A stretch of 64,000 nt of DNA from Sipunculus nudus (GCA_026874595.1 CM049313.1:22750008-22814007), one strand, 5' to 3'. Shown: positions 1 through 15,153, counted from the stretch's first letter. Numbers and translations are program-made. Notes: generated by a model from the letters alone, not told the origin.

Positions 1-483
1 TGACCTAATTTCATGATCTAGGAGATTTGCTTAGAACCGCCTTTGATCTACAATTACGATTAATTGTTACTGTGCGGACTACTTCATTTGAAGGTCTCAA
101 AAAATAGAGAAAAAAATGGGTAAAATTAGAAAAAAGTTCGGATAGCGCCACCAGCCTGAAGGAAATGGTGAAACACTCCAAGATTAATATTTATGGAAAG
201 AATCATGGCAATCAATGCATTATTATTCAGATGTTGGAGTTTTGTATCAAATGTTTAATTCATCTGGGGGAGGAGGATTCTTACGAGCTCCATAGCACAA
301 AGGATATATAGGTCACTTTGACCTAATTTGAGGTTTCCAAGGAGATGTTTTATTGACCTCCATGGGTTAGAAGGTTCCAGGTCCAGCGGTAACCATTTGT
401 GCCCTGTTCACGGACAGACGGGCGACGGCAAGGAGTGATTGCTATAGCTCAGACGATTTTCAGTCAGCTGAGCTAATAATCAC
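1..483. repeat. Dispersed repeat ending in a TAGCTCAG hairpin
   Basis: Strongly resembles the repeat block at 43790-45035. Shared phrases include GGTCTCAAAAAATAGAG, GCGCCACCAG and TTTGTGCCCTGTT. The right end reads TAGCTCAG, a spacer, then CTGAGCTA, a short inverted repeat also present at the right end of the 45 kb block. No ORF. The left edge runs off the window. Confidence 0.6.
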
Positions 484-1501
484 TATATGATATACGCAGG
501 GCTTGTAAAAGAAAGAGTGTTTTAAAAAAAATACCTCATTTTTACAATTGAGTATACACTTTTTCATTTGGCACAAACTTGGGGGTTCAACTAGCAAAAC
601 ATGACATACTTATATGTGTGTGTGTGTGTGTGTGTTTGTGTGTGTATTTAGGCGTAGGTGTGTGAGGGCTCGAAGGGTAGAACATGTTTTCGCGGAATTA
701 TTTCACTTTTAAAGTTTGTCATTTGTGAAAAAAAAGTCTAAGAGACCTGCCAGTAAATTCCGACATTTCGGTCCTAATTCAGAGTTCTGCATGGTTACAC
801 TGTACAACGGAACCTGGGTGAGTTTAAAAAATTTAAAGTCGATTAGTTAAGATTAGAACTCCCATGTAAACTAGCTCATTTTCGGTTTACATAGGAATTT
901 CCATATGAACGGCATTCTAAACTACTTTGCCTTGAGACTTTTCATGGAGCAGTCTATATCTCATTATCGAATAGTCACGCATGATAACTACATACTTCCT
1001 GAGTCAATAACTGTTTCGTTCTTTTGTTCAGTAATTGCTCCACTAAAATGCGAGTTCATCAGCATATACGCAACACCAGAAACTGTTTAATATTCTGCGA
1101 TTATAGAGGTAACAATCTTATTTTCACACAGGATAATGAACTAAGAAAGCTTTCCTCTATATTCCTCTAATATACTTCATCCATAACTTAGCCTTATAAA
1201 TCACAACAGAGGGAGCCACTGATTTTCCGATAATGAAAGGATATTGCAGAATAGCTATAGACTGAACACATAACCCCCCCCCCCCCCAAAAAAAAAAAAT
1301 AGATCTCAGTGAAGCCTAAAATAGTGATAAGATTATGTCAGGAGTGTGAGGAATATTTTGCAAAACAAATACGAGTTCAAAAGGTCATTATTCGAAATTT
1401 TATATCCCAAAGTTGTTCTGCAAGAACAGACAGTTAAAACTCAATACTAAAGAGCAATACCCTCAAAAACACTCGGATACAATATACAAAATGTTGAATT
1501 T

Positions 1502-1545
<44 letters not shown>

Positions 1546-1911
1546 TGTATATATAGTAATTTTACACACAAAAATTGCTTCGTTTTTGCACACACGGTTT
1601 CTGACCGCCATTTTTAGAAGAATAAAACAGGGTCATGTGTCTGACGATTTTACCTTCTGTCGGCTTCACAAGGGTGGGCAATGTATTCACCCCCCCCCCC
1701 CCCCCCACTGTTCAGAGAATATTTTTTATATATTGCAAATTAAAAATATAAAAAAAAATAGAATTATAGACTTTGGTTTCATTTTTGAGTTATCGGAAAT
1801 ATTATATCTAAACGTAGTTTTGAATCAACTTATCTACTAGAAATATAATACCTTATTAACTAAAAACTTATACTGAATTGCAATATTTTTTAAATGTGAT
1901 TAAGTACATGT

Positions 1912-1948
<37 letters not shown>

Positions 1949-3190
1949 AAATGTGTCATACAGGCACTTATATATTTAAAATAAATGTGTATGTGTGCAA
2001 GTCATCCACTCGACCCTGGAAGATAAATTGACGCCATTGCGTTTTATCCGATCTATTTAAACGATATGGCCCAAATCTGATTCTAAGCCTTCATACTATA
2101 CAGGGTATGAGAACAAACAGAAATGTTATGAATATACACACCGGCTAGTGATAATTATTTGTTGTTTAACAGAATACATGGTGACACGATTTGTTCTACA
2201 GTTTTGAGCTAGATCGGCTATAGGTGTGCTTCCTATTAGTTCAATTATTGTAATCTCAGAAAAATATAAAGAGAACTCAAGTATATTACATGATACATTA
2301 ATAAATTATTTGCCATGCAGTAAAATGTGATATATTTTTTGTGGTTTGATATTGAGAAATTAAATTATTCAATCTACAGTGAAAACTGAATTTGTGGTTT
2401 TAGAGTTGACATAGCATTTTGACCATTCCATTTTTGTGTACGTGAAACATTAACCCATACTCTTACTTAAAATGTAAATAAGATCCCAGATAAATAAATA
2501 TTTCCATATTACTCAGTCTGAAGTCATGGTGGCATTTAGTTTGCTAATGGCTTGTCCTGTACCATGACTGAGACGGGTTCCGATCTCCGATCGCAGCGCG
2601 ACCCTCAACCAGAGTCAAAGAAACACACAACAATTCTGAACCGTTTAGACCGGATTATTAACTGCGATGTAAATATCAAATGGTATATGATATTATGTTG
2701 GCTAAATAGCATCTTCATATAATGCAGTATTTATAAATAGGCATTTAAGGCATAAAAGCACCTGCTAACCACCACATGGCGGCAACAATGAGGCATGGGC
2801 CCTCTTTCACGTGTATAATGATATGGCGGATTAGGGAGTGTTTGAAGTGTGCACTTATGTATATCATGATATTAAACAACACCCTGTTTGAGCTTTTGTG
2901 TATATTACATGCACCAAATAAAACTTGTTTTCGGTCATTCTGTTCCTACTGTGCGCGGGTGTCTACAGATGAATCATTGTGTCCCTCGTCCATGATTTTG
3001 TATGAATGTTACTTGTGTAAGGAATGTCAATTCGTGACCACGACAAGCTAATGGCCCAACATGCATGGGCCAACAATATTTAATACCACTAAAATAAGTA
3101 TGTATAATTCTCAATATTTCGTATGAAAGGGTTTATGTATATGCCACATGCAAATGTTAAACTTAATAAGAAGTTTCCCGTTAAGCTTGC
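484..3190. other. Intergenic DNA upstream of gene A; no gene seen
   Basis: AT-rich DNA with (TG)n near 615, poly-C/poly-A at 1274-1300, (TA)n at 1504-1542 and 1917-1945, and poly-C at 1689-1706. Short ORFs here lack family motifs or plausible splice context. A cysteine-containing ORF at 2776-3051 does not match the cluster's cysteine framework. Confidence 0.5.
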
Positions 3191-3196
3191 TTGAAA

Positions 3197-3310
3197 TTCA
3201 CACCCACACAGAAATATCATTTCACTTCCCCACGTGTGTAATCCATGATCTGTCTGATGATTGGTCGGATTGCTTTAAACGTAGGACGAAAACTTCAGGG
3301 ATATAAACAG
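3197..3310 (+). promoter_or_regulatory. Gene A proximal promoter block
   Basis: Contains CACCCACACA (3201-3210), an E-box CACGTG (3231-3236), an inverted CCAAT box TGATTGG (3258-3264) and a TATA box ATATAAA (3301-3307), 102 bp before the ATG. The order and several of the motifs recur upstream of genes C and D, so conservation among paralogues supports it. The transcription start was not determined. Confidence 0.6.
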
Positions 3311-3408
3311 GGTGTCCGTCTGTAAGCCGCACACCTGCTATCTGAGCTGCATTGTTTGCCATTATTTGTGAATTTGGTTTGAGCAGGCAAAGTTCTCTCA
3401 AGATCAGA

Positions 3409-3640
3409 ATGAAGTTCTTCATGGTCCTAGGACTGGCAGTGCTGGTGGCTCTGTGTCAAGCAGCATGTAAGTACGATAGCGTAAACCTTCCTCTCTCTCT
3501 TCTTCTTCTTCTCATTCTTCTTTTTCTTGGTGGTTTCAGCCTTCAATGTGAATGTTTTATTTTGAGGCTGTTATATTAATTTTTATTCTTATCAGGCATT
3601 TTTTATCTAAGTTGTGTGTTCAAAGCAAGAGCTTTACAAA

Positions 3641-3690
<50 letters not shown>

Positions 3691-6600
3691 ACAATGATTG
3701 ATCTATTATTTATTCTTTCATTATCCGCCTGAACTTCAGAGGACTACTATTATAAACTATAATTTCTTTTTCAGCTGCCCAAGACGAACAAGAATACTAT
3801 GAAAGGAGCCTGAAAGAAGAACAGGAAAATAAGTAGGTCCTTTGTAAACTTTTTACTGATAAAATGTCTCGATGTCTGAAATCAAGAAGGTTTGATCATA
3901 AGATTCCTTCATCCTCATTCAATAGACGGTACATCTACAGGCCGTTCACCTATTCTTTAAAAAGTATCTATTGATAAAATGCCCCGCGATATAATGAAGA
4001 CCGCGAGATGAAGGGATTCCCTCCCCCACTAATTAGCCAAACCTCTTTTATTTCTTATTGCTATACGCATATACTTTGATTTTAAGGATGTTAACATTGA
4101 ATAAACTTGGACTCAGTGGAGGTTCCAGACTGTAATTTTTGTAGCACCATAACACCTGAACATTTTGCCATCCGTTTCAGGGATAGTAAAAGTAAAATGA
4201 CCATAACCCACAGCTCTTTTAACCTTGATTAATCAAATACCCATCAAAATATTGCAATTTCCAACCCCGTTCAGATGATATATATTATATGCCAATAATT
4301 ATAGTATTGAGGTCAGCAAAGCTCAACATGTACAGGCCATTGTTACGGAACCTAATAACAACAGATCACTTGACCAGCACAGATTTTGTTACGGAGATAA
4401 AAAATCATATTCTGTAACACTAGGCAGCGTCAAATGTCTAGAGGAATGAATAAAGAAGTCAGTGGCTTTTTGTTAACAAACAATTATAATTTATTCTTAA
4501 AACAATCCTAACATTACAATATACTAAATACAATTACACAGTTAAACAATTAAAAATTCACAGTACCAGAGTGTCCGGATCCTAGGCTTTGATTCTGGAT
4601 ACCACCACTGTCACAGCTCAACAAGTCCTTTTAAACTAATAATTCACGTAAACAATTCCAAAGTAAAGCTCTTGTAATAATCCCAAAGGGAAACTGAAGA
4701 CAGTCCGCACTTAATCTGCATGGAGTTCGTAGAATCCCTGACACTACCGCAATTATAGGATAGGTCGAAAACTGACGAGAAGGTAACACTCTTGGTGCTC
4801 GCTGGTTTTCCCCTATATATAGCTTCTCACTCGAAACATCTAGAATGGAAAATTCAAAAGAACAATACACACAGACTCGAAAGTTCTAGATTACAAGAAC
4901 GCTGTGTTTACACGCTTCAGCCTCCCTCCTCCCCCCCCCCACACACACACCCACACACATACGAACCAACACCCGTTCAGGCGATGCTGCCATAGCAACG
5001 AGCTTTGGGTGCGCCACACGAACCAAGTGTCAACAACACATGTAACACCCCCGCGCACAATAAACCACACATTTGTAACACCATGCGCTTTTCCCAAAAT
5101 CTAGAAATTAACGACTCTTCATTATTTAGTATGATGGATAGAGATCTAACGATCTAACGATATTGATCTAACGATTTATGGCCTGAAATAGGCTTAAATG
5201 ATACTCTCAAACAAACGCGGTTAAGGATAACTCAAAGAACTTCAACAATTGATGTTGGAACAATGTAGAAAATTATGTGAGAAACGCCATTTTAGAGATT
5301 GGGCAATTTAGAATAGCCGTAACATCAAAATGTTATGTTCTAGAAAAATAAAGAACAAATCAGATATTTCCTTTTGCATTTGCCGTTTAAGGTGATATAT
5401 AAGAAATGCGTGTATTATAAAGTCAGTACTGAGGTCAGCAGGGATAAAAAAAAAGTCATGAAATCTTCGCCTCGACCAAAATCTAGAAAGTAGTTATTCA
5501 TTAATACTATGTATGCTGGCAGTAGGTTAAAAGGATCAAATAATAAGGGGGCCCCTGTACAGGACCGGTGTTGAGATCAGGTACAGGTAACAGTACCTAG
5601 ATTATTTACAGTACCTAGTTACGGGACATGTGGTCACGGTGTTAAACAAAGTAAGATTTCCAGTTTATTCCATGTTAACATCCCTAAAATAAAAGTATAG
5701 GCATATAGCATAAAAAAAATAGGTTTAGCTAAATGTTTGCGCAAGGTTATTACTGATAATGTAATAATCATCTTATAATGTAAAACAAATTTATAATGTA
5801 ATAAGAAATTAACCGATAATGTAGCTCAAACTGATAACGTTATAACAAATCAGCTGATAATGTAAAACCAACCAATAACGGTATAAAAATAACCGATAAT
5901 GTAACAATAACCAAAATTGTTATACAAAATCAACCGATAATGTAACAACATTTGCTTACCGATAACTAATACAAAATTACCCGATATCAGATCAAAATTC
6001 CCTAACCATTGATGAAATACAGAATTAACCGGTAAAGTCCAAAGTAGTCCTTTTGAATCCAATGACAACCTAATTAGTGCTGTAGGAGACCGTTAAAAAA
6101 AGCCATATTTACGGAGATAGTGGCACCAAAATATATTCAAAAGATGACTGGTATAACAAAAGATTCTAGATTCCTAATCTAGGTATACATGTAAACTTGG
6201 GGACACAGCCTTCTCATTAAGCCTGCAGAGCGCTAATCATGGGTGGGGACGAACGTGAAAATCTCACCGCCTCAGTTGAGATTCGAACTCATGACCTCCC
6301 GGCCACAGAAGCCGGAGTTTTTGTTGATATACATCCTAGATTATCTTGCTTGAAAATAATCGGTTGCGAGGGTTAACTATAATATTAATATTTAAGAAAT
6401 ACCGAAAGTGTGATATGTAGAGAGCGTACAGACAAGCAAACAGAAAAAAATAAGCAACGTATACGAAATTGAGTCAGTTTAACTATATGGCTGCCGATTC
6501 CAAGATTACAGCAAGCAATAAGCATGCAGAGCTTAAAACATAACCTCCTCGGTCGCAGGAGACAGTCATTTGAAAACAGAAGTGTGGTATAATTTACTGG

Positions 6601-6846
6601 TGTTAAAAATTATTGGCAAATTAATTGTATCTACAAGATCAAAAATATTCTGCTTTAACGTCCCATCAGATGTTAATTGATTCTTCCCGAAAGAACAAAG
6701 GCCACAGGAATTAATATTCTATGGACGCAAGGTAAAAACATGATATGAAACATGTTATCACGCTTTTCTAAGTGTCCAGGGTGTTTTAATAAATACTTGG
6801 CATTGCTTCCTGTATAGGAAACAATTGGCCGCATTTAAACAGGTAC

Positions 6847-6942
<96 letters not shown>

Positions 6943-8761
6943 AGAGAGAGAAAGAGAGAGAGATTGCGGAGAGATTGCGTCAATGGCTTGTGTGTTTTTA
7001 GTTACTATGGTTGGCGAGGGGTTTTCAAATTCGCGATTTTCGCGGGAAGGAAATGTTCACGGAAATAAGTCCGTCTTATTTATACTGGTGAACAGCCATC
7101 CACAATTTAGCACATAGGCATATCATACAACAACGGATAAAGGTAACATTCCATATGAGCTTATGCAGTATATGTATGTGTAAGCTGCATGTTTCGATCA
7201 CTCACGGTAGCGATTAAGAAAGCATACGCATGGTAACGGACGGAGGAATTCAACATTTTGACGTCAGTGTCAGATCATTCCTTTGACAGATGACTTCCCT
7301 ACTCTTGCAGGTCTATATTATATGTCTGATTTTATGTATACATATCGCGTGTACACATACGTATTCATGTAAATCAAAGGCGTCCGTATACTAGCTGCAT
7401 TACCCATACGTTCTCCATACGCATACATGGAATACTAGATCAATGCGAAATTAATAAGATGAAATGACTGATTCACTTATGCATCTCGCGAAATGACTAA
7501 AATTTCAAGGTATTCCAGGTATGAATGAATGCAGTCTGGTTATCAGTGATACAAATTCGCCTGAGGTATTTTAGATAATCAATGTAATAGTTTACTCTCA
7601 AATGCAAATGCTCTATTTTACTAAATAGTACGATAAATCCGTCGAATCGATAAATTTGTCAAACTTAGTCCATTTTGTTTGACAGGAACAATTCCTTTGT
7701 ACTGATCTGTTTACACTGTATCGGTTTTATAATCTATGATTGCTATGCAGATTTGCTGATATGCTAAGATCTGAGTAGCTATAATGCCAGTTTGTTAAAA
7801 ACTCATCTCGCCACTCACATGCTCGTATAATTCTTGGTGTATCTTTTTTAATAACAAAAATTAATTGACTGACCTACTCAGATATGATCAACCATCACAA
7901 AACGAACCCATATGATAGTGTAAAACTTACATTTACATGGGGTAAAATGAATAATTAATTACCACTGGTCTAATATTTACTATTATGTGCAGGGGATTTA
8001 TAAAACTTGCCGGAGATGTGTCTATTACTTTTCATTTTTTTAAGACAACTAAACTGCTGAATGATAAATGGTTATTGCTAGTTGCTATTGATGTTTTTTG
8101 CCCGGTTGAAGAAGATGAATGGCAATGAACTGAAAACAAATATGCAAAATGTCAAAAGTTTATGATTCGAAGACATGTTTGCTTTTTAACAATTGAAAAG
8201 TTAGGTTGCCTCCCAGAACAATTCATCTTTATCAAGCCATCGTTCTACATGATGAAGAATTAAGTCAGATATCACAATATATTTTATTTTAATTTCTTCT
8301 GACATATAGTTTAAAGTCACATCTAGCCCTGCCACAGAGTGTGTATTTTTGTTTGCTTCTAAAAGGCGTAAATAATACTTGATTACATGCACTGATGCAC
8401 ATAGCTCCGTGTTGGCTCTTATATGAGGGCCAGAGAGGTAAATAGTTATTTAATTTGTCGCAAGGTGGCATTACCGACACTAAGCGTTGCCAGACCGTGA
8501 AAGAACATCTGAATTCTCTGTCAGAGGCAACAATTTAGTCTTGACCATTTAATGGACTGGGCCAGTCTCAGTCATGTCCTAAAATGTCCTCAACACTGTC
8601 ACTGTTAATTTATCATTTTTTGTCATAAAAGCAATAAAACCAATCTTTCCACGTAATGCTTGGGAATTGCCTGGTCATTTTGTGAAATGCCTGAGTGAAA
8701 CAGTCATTTCGTGAAATGCCTGAAATCTTTAGGCATATCACGAAATGCTGGGTAACACATT

Positions 8762-8835
<74 letters not shown>

Positions 8836-11800
8836 AATACACACACATTTACATATACTAGTATGTGTGTTTGTGAGGTGTGTGTGTGTGTATTTCGATA
8901 CAATATATATTTATTAGGAAGATAAATTGTTATCAAAATGATAAATCATGTATGAATATATAAATAAAATCCATTATTTAGCATGTACCGTTGGCAGCGA
9001 CCACAATTTTTGGTACTCAATAGAAGTTTTCTACACCTGTATGTTTATGTATTATCTCCATTAAGCCAGTGCTCAGAACCTCTAAATGGTGATCACAGGT
9101 TACTTTCCGTGTAACATTAACTCTCTTTTCCTTTGTAAATACACTAAATATTTATTTATCAACGCATAATGCAAGGACTAACACGGGAAGGAATGTTTAT
9201 TTCAAAATCTGACACGTGTCGACTATGAGTAGTGACGACCACTTATCTAGTATTCAAGAGCCTCATACTAAGAAGTTATAATAATATCGTAATAATGTAT
9301 ATATAATTCCTGTGATCCTAAAAAAATGGTAAAATTAACTATTATTCCCGTGATCCTGAGAGTGATAATAATGTCAGGGATATAGTAACGCCTCCGTTTG
9401 TGCGTCCGTCCGTCCGTCATTCCGTCCATCATTCCTTCCGTTCGTTCGTCCGGGATAGCCTTGTGGATCAATTTTAAGCCGAATAGTTTCCCCTAAACCT
9501 TTCATCTTTCACATATGGCTCACCCACACATGGGTGAAGAACCCCTTTAATTTTTGAGGTCACTGGGTCAAAGGTCAAGGCTACGGGACCCACTTTTTAA
9601 AAAAGCTTGTGGATCGATTTTAAGCCAAACAGTTTCACCTAAACCTCTTCATTTTTCACATATATGGCTCACCCACGGATGGATGAAGAGCCCTGTCAAG
9701 TTCAAGGTCAGATGATCTAAGGTCAGCGTCAAAATCCTGCTCTCATCAATTCACATTTGTGTAATACATCCCATATGATTATGCTCCCATGCGAGGGGTT
9801 GCTCCGCTTTGCGGTTCCCTTGTTATATCTGTGATCCTGGTATTGATAAGAATATTATAACTATTACAACTATGATCCTGAGAGTGATAATAATATCGTA
9901 ATCATTATTCCTGTGACCCTGAAAGTGATAAGAATATCATAACTATTACTACCGTGATACCTGACAATGATAGGAAAGTCAGAAAAATACTACAGTTTTA
10001 TCAATTATCCTTGACACTATAACTCGTAACCATTATTCCTGTGTCCCTAACAAATGATAAGTATATCGTAACTCTTAATCCTGTGATCCTTGCCACTGAT
10101 AAGAAAATCATAAACAGTACACCTGAGATACTTCGATCAAAACAAATTAACTCTCATAATATACATGTATATGAAACATATGATTATATCATCCATCGTG
10201 TAACATAGCGTTCAAACTGGCTAGGCGGGGAAGGCGTGGTGTTTTGAAACTGGTCAAGATATGGACAAAAATACATAGCCAATTGGCTGGGGCGTATAAT
10301 CACTGGGTGAATCTACCGGGCTGCCGACCAATTACAGGCGATATATACGCCAGCAGATCGTGGTCAGCAGCACATTGAGGTATTAGATTATCAACCGTTC
10401 TATAGCGTTCATACGACCTGCGTTGTAGATTATTGGATATTAAGATACTAACCTGTAAACATGAGGTGTCGCCTAATCCTCGGACTGACATTGCTGGTTG
10501 TACTGTCACAGGCAAAATATGTTCAGATAATTATTTTATTATTATAATTACTATTATTATAATTATTATTAGTAGAAGTTGTAGTAGGAGTAGAAGTAGT
10601 AGTAGTAGCAGAGTAGTAATATAGCAAGAATATACTTTACATTTTAACTGCTTTACAGATTATTTTTTTTTCTCCAGATATAATTGAAAAAAAAAACACA
10701 AAATAATAATCCTTAATTTGTTATGGCATTACAACATTACGTATAATAATGGATTTAATTAGACTGGACCTAAACTTTTTTTATAATAGATTGTAGTTTG
10801 ACACATGTTTCCCCTGTTAATATTGTTGATTGTAACACTTCTCCTGATTTAGTCTCATCAAAGGCATAATAAAATAGAATGTATTATATATTTTCGTTGA
10901 CCAAGCAAAGATTAAAATAAAAATGAATTATGATGGACATGTCTTCATTTGATGTTCAAAAGTAGGGTATACAATGTGTGCGGTGTAGTGTAGCGAAGGC
11001 TCTTACAAATATAATAATTCATATTGTAAGAGTTACTTTGCTTCAAATGTGTGCTGCGGATGTGCTGCATTTACAAGATATTTCTAAAGTCAGCTTCAGA
11101 TAACAGATTGAATTGTTTTTAATTTAGTCTTGCATACCAATAAGTAAATACTAACAACCATCCTCATCCCGCAAATTTGAAGAACAAACTTGTTCCAGTG
11201 TATTGGTTTCTCCTTTTTATTAAATGTCTACTGGAAACATGCGCTTACTTGATTCAAACTGTTAAATAGCTTCATATTTTATCGCACATTTTCAGTCTCG
11301 CGATTATGGGGAGTTTGAGTGCCGTAAACTGGTAGCCCACCCTATTTTGGCCCTCAGCCAATCATTGAGACGGGCGCACAACTCCATCTTCAGAATTTCT
11401 GGAAGACCTGCAACAGGTCGAGAAATAATTTTTATCTCATTTTTTATCAAGTTTATAAATCTTTAGTGATCATTTTATAATTCATGTATTGGCTCCTTCT
11501 GTGGCGTGCAAGTAGTTTACTTTGTTTCTCCAGGGGCCCCACTATCACTTAGGGGTAGGGACTACATGAGAACTATAATTGAGCACACAGATGCTATCTG
11601 TAGTGATAATTGTGAATTACCTGAACGGGCCGTGGCAGCAATAAGGTGGCTGGACAGGATGAACAGTTTAACAGTATAGGGGTGTATATTCATGTAAAAT
11701 CAGAATCTATCAAAATTATAGGGAGCTACGCAGGTCTATACTTCCGGTAGACCGGTTCCAACACCAATATGTATATATCCATGTATATGAGACAAACAAA

Positions 11801-11936
11801 CATTTCGTATGATCGGAGAAGTTGCTAAACGTTTGCTATACAATTTTTTTGACATTAATGATAAGATTAATAGATATTAATGATATACCAATGCCACGTA
11901 CAGTGGAATATCAAACTTACTTAGAATATCGTATCA

Positions 11937-11994
<58 letters not shown>

Positions 11995-14900
11995 CATCAC
12001 TCAATTCTTGTGCAACAACTCCCTCTTAAATAGTTCAAGAATAGCAGTGAGAAAAGAAAGTTATTCTATGAGAACTCTTCACGGGTAATCAACCAGGACC
12101 GCATGGGCGTACCTGAAAGGCGGCATAAGCGTGAAAATTGGAGTTGGAATCAGTCTACCGGAAGGTCGGGAGTTGCAACTAGCAGTAATGAAGATGGCAT
12201 TGTGCGCCCGTCCCTGTAAATAGCTGAGGCTCATACAACAGAGGAGTACCAGTCTATGAGTGCCGGAGCCCTTTTCTCTACCCGCCCCGTGTTTCCACTT
12301 GTGTGTCTATAATCCAGTAATACCGTAATACAGACTCCAATAAACGATCTATATCAACCCACAATATTTTAGGAGACCGAGAAACTACCAGAATGAAGAG
12401 AGTATAATATCAAAACTAAATTATGAAGTCGGAGCCTCCAAACTTCCGTCGGTTATACGTATTTGCAGTGTCACGCTTCAGGAAAACGGATTCTCTTTGT
12501 AAATGACAGAACAAGCAAGGCCCTAATACCTTTCAATGGACGGCCTGAATCCCGGGACAAAGGGAATCGCCCTGTGCTACAATGGGAAAGGAGTCTTTGA
12601 ATGAAAAAAAAAACAATTGTGAACAGACAATCTAACCAACGAACCAAGGGAATAATACCTTCAGCTCCAGGTTGGGATACAATGATATCGCAGTTTGGTC
12701 TTTGACGGTTGAGCAATGAACGATGTATTCCTTTCATGATAGGTTTAAAAGATTTAGCAACCCCGTTTCAGAATAATATTGCATCATCATATTCAGTGGA
12801 AAATCATGAGGGGCTGATGATCAAATAAAATTTGATCTTGGATAGATTCATTTTTGACATCAGGAATGTGGCTTCACATGGACTTCATTTGCAATTTCTC
12901 ATGTTTAGCAAATAAAAACACTTATTAAAATAACAATTTGTGCCAGACAAAAAGCTAGTTTGGATTGATTCTTTAATATCATTTCTCATCCACACCTCTA
13001 TCCACATCTATTTCACCATGCAAAGATAAATGTCAGTCGGATCATATCTTAAGCAATGTCCTGAACTCTTAAGAGCATCATTGTAATTTTTCTTAATATC
13101 TTTTAAGATTCCTTTAACAACATTCTTCTATCCTGGACGTCATCGTAATTTTTGTCCTTCTTTCGGAGGGTTTGGATTTATACGATAAGTTTGTGCTGAT
13201 CATTTTAGCGACAAGATTCTTGGGGTTGTTTGTTATATTTGTTCTACTTTTTATGTTATTGTCAATTGAGATTGGCAAATGGAAATATTTTTCACAGTTT
13301 ACCTTCATTAATATTTTTTTTGCAATGGAAACTAAAATAAAGTTCGAATAAAATCAAGGTAACCCTCTCTTTACAATATTAACAAAGAGTTGTAAAAGTT
13401 TGTAATGAATTGTTCACTTTGAGTTATAGGCATATTAATAAGGAAGCAAGCATATTAATACTTGTTTGAACACACTGCGTGCATGGCTGTAAAATTGTCT
13501 CCTTCTAAACATATAAAATATTGTTAGTTCGTGCATTATTATTATGATTATTATTAGTAATTTTGTAAGGTATCCAATTCAAGTTGTAATTATGTTAACC
13601 TCATCTATATATAATGCATTATTTGAACAACAGAAAAATACATTCATCAATAAGTGTAGTGTTGTAACGTATTTGTAATTTTTAAGTAGAAGATGGTCAG
13701 CACGCATGTAAAAGAACTGAAATGGATTAACTATTATATGTTACTGAATCTATCAAAGATGACCATCTATTTTTAATGTGAAGATTCTGATAATGAATTC
13801 ATAATATAGGTCCTTCGTAGATAAATTATTTTTGCAGCAATTCAGTTCGAACTGGAGTAAGTTGGAGTTAAACAGTAATAAAGATAGTCTGACCTGAGGA
13901 AATTAAAGTATATAAACACAAAAAAAGTTAGACGTGAAATTTACTCATTGACTGTTATTTGCATGTCATTTTCAGGTTTTTATTATTATTGAAAATGCAG
14001 CTTTCAATCATCAAGCTTTGCCATCCAGCTTCAGTGACAGTAGCTGGGTATCTATAGGTGGTTTTAATTACCCCAGAATCAAGAAACCGGAAGCTTTTCT
14101 AAAATCTCTTGGTGTATTCCAGGATAAATTTATAAAAAAGAAGCACACAGTGAAAGAACTTTTTCATGAAACTTTTTCATGAACCATTCACATAGAAATA
14201 TAGAAATATAAGTACTTTCAGTGTATTTCTACAATGGGATTTCAATTATGTTATGTACAGATATAATCTATCAAAATTAAGGAAAAGGTGGGATCTCAAG
14301 CACCTTTTAAAAAGAATTTAATGGCAATACAGGTAAAACACAATAAAACAAAGGAAATCTAATCAAACTTGAATTATTTTATCTTCTTGAAAGATAAAAT
14401 TCAAATTAAAATTTTGATGCGGGGTTTAAAATTGACGCGGGCGGTGCCTGAGAACCATACCATAAATAATATTTATAGTAATAATAATAAAATTAATAAT
14501 AATAAAAATAATAATGATAATAATAATAGATGAACATTCCTTCTGTTATGCCAAATCTCCAATAATCGTATTTAAAGCTGTTCAACACCATAAAAAATTA
14601 ACCATTTAATCCCTTACCATTACCTACCACTCTCGCTAAGACATCCCCCCCCCCCCGGCTCTCTCTCCCTTTCTTAGGAAATGACCTCGCCAAAAACACT
14701 GACTGATAGGCTAATAGCCTTCACTGTCGCATCACTCTGACAATGTCTGAAAAATACCCAGCTGCCACTGTAATTCACTCTTGAAAAAATCCAGTATCGG
14801 TACACGAACATGCCATAACTCACGACAATGTTCGGTAGTAATGAACGATCAGCGAGTGTATTGTCGTATAGTCTGTTCCCGGGCTTCACCATGGATGAAA

Positions 14901-15105
14901 GTCAAAGTCCTTTTGTTATCCTCACTCACAGTTCCGTTTGTGAGCTACGAAAGCCGACCCAGACTGTGACTATCGATACACCGGGAATTCGTCCCTCTGC
15001 TGATGTGTTCACTGACTATCTCGGACCATCCTCTGGACTCTCAAACTGCTAGACGCACTACCTAGCGTGCTGCCCTGGGAGACTGTGTTTTCCCCCTAGT
15101 ACCCT

Positions 15106-15153
<48 letters not shown>

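Noticed and set aside
2776-3051. A cysteine-containing 91-residue ORF upstream of gene A
   Set aside because: Cysteine spacing does not match either knot module, there is no signal peptide, and no splice context.
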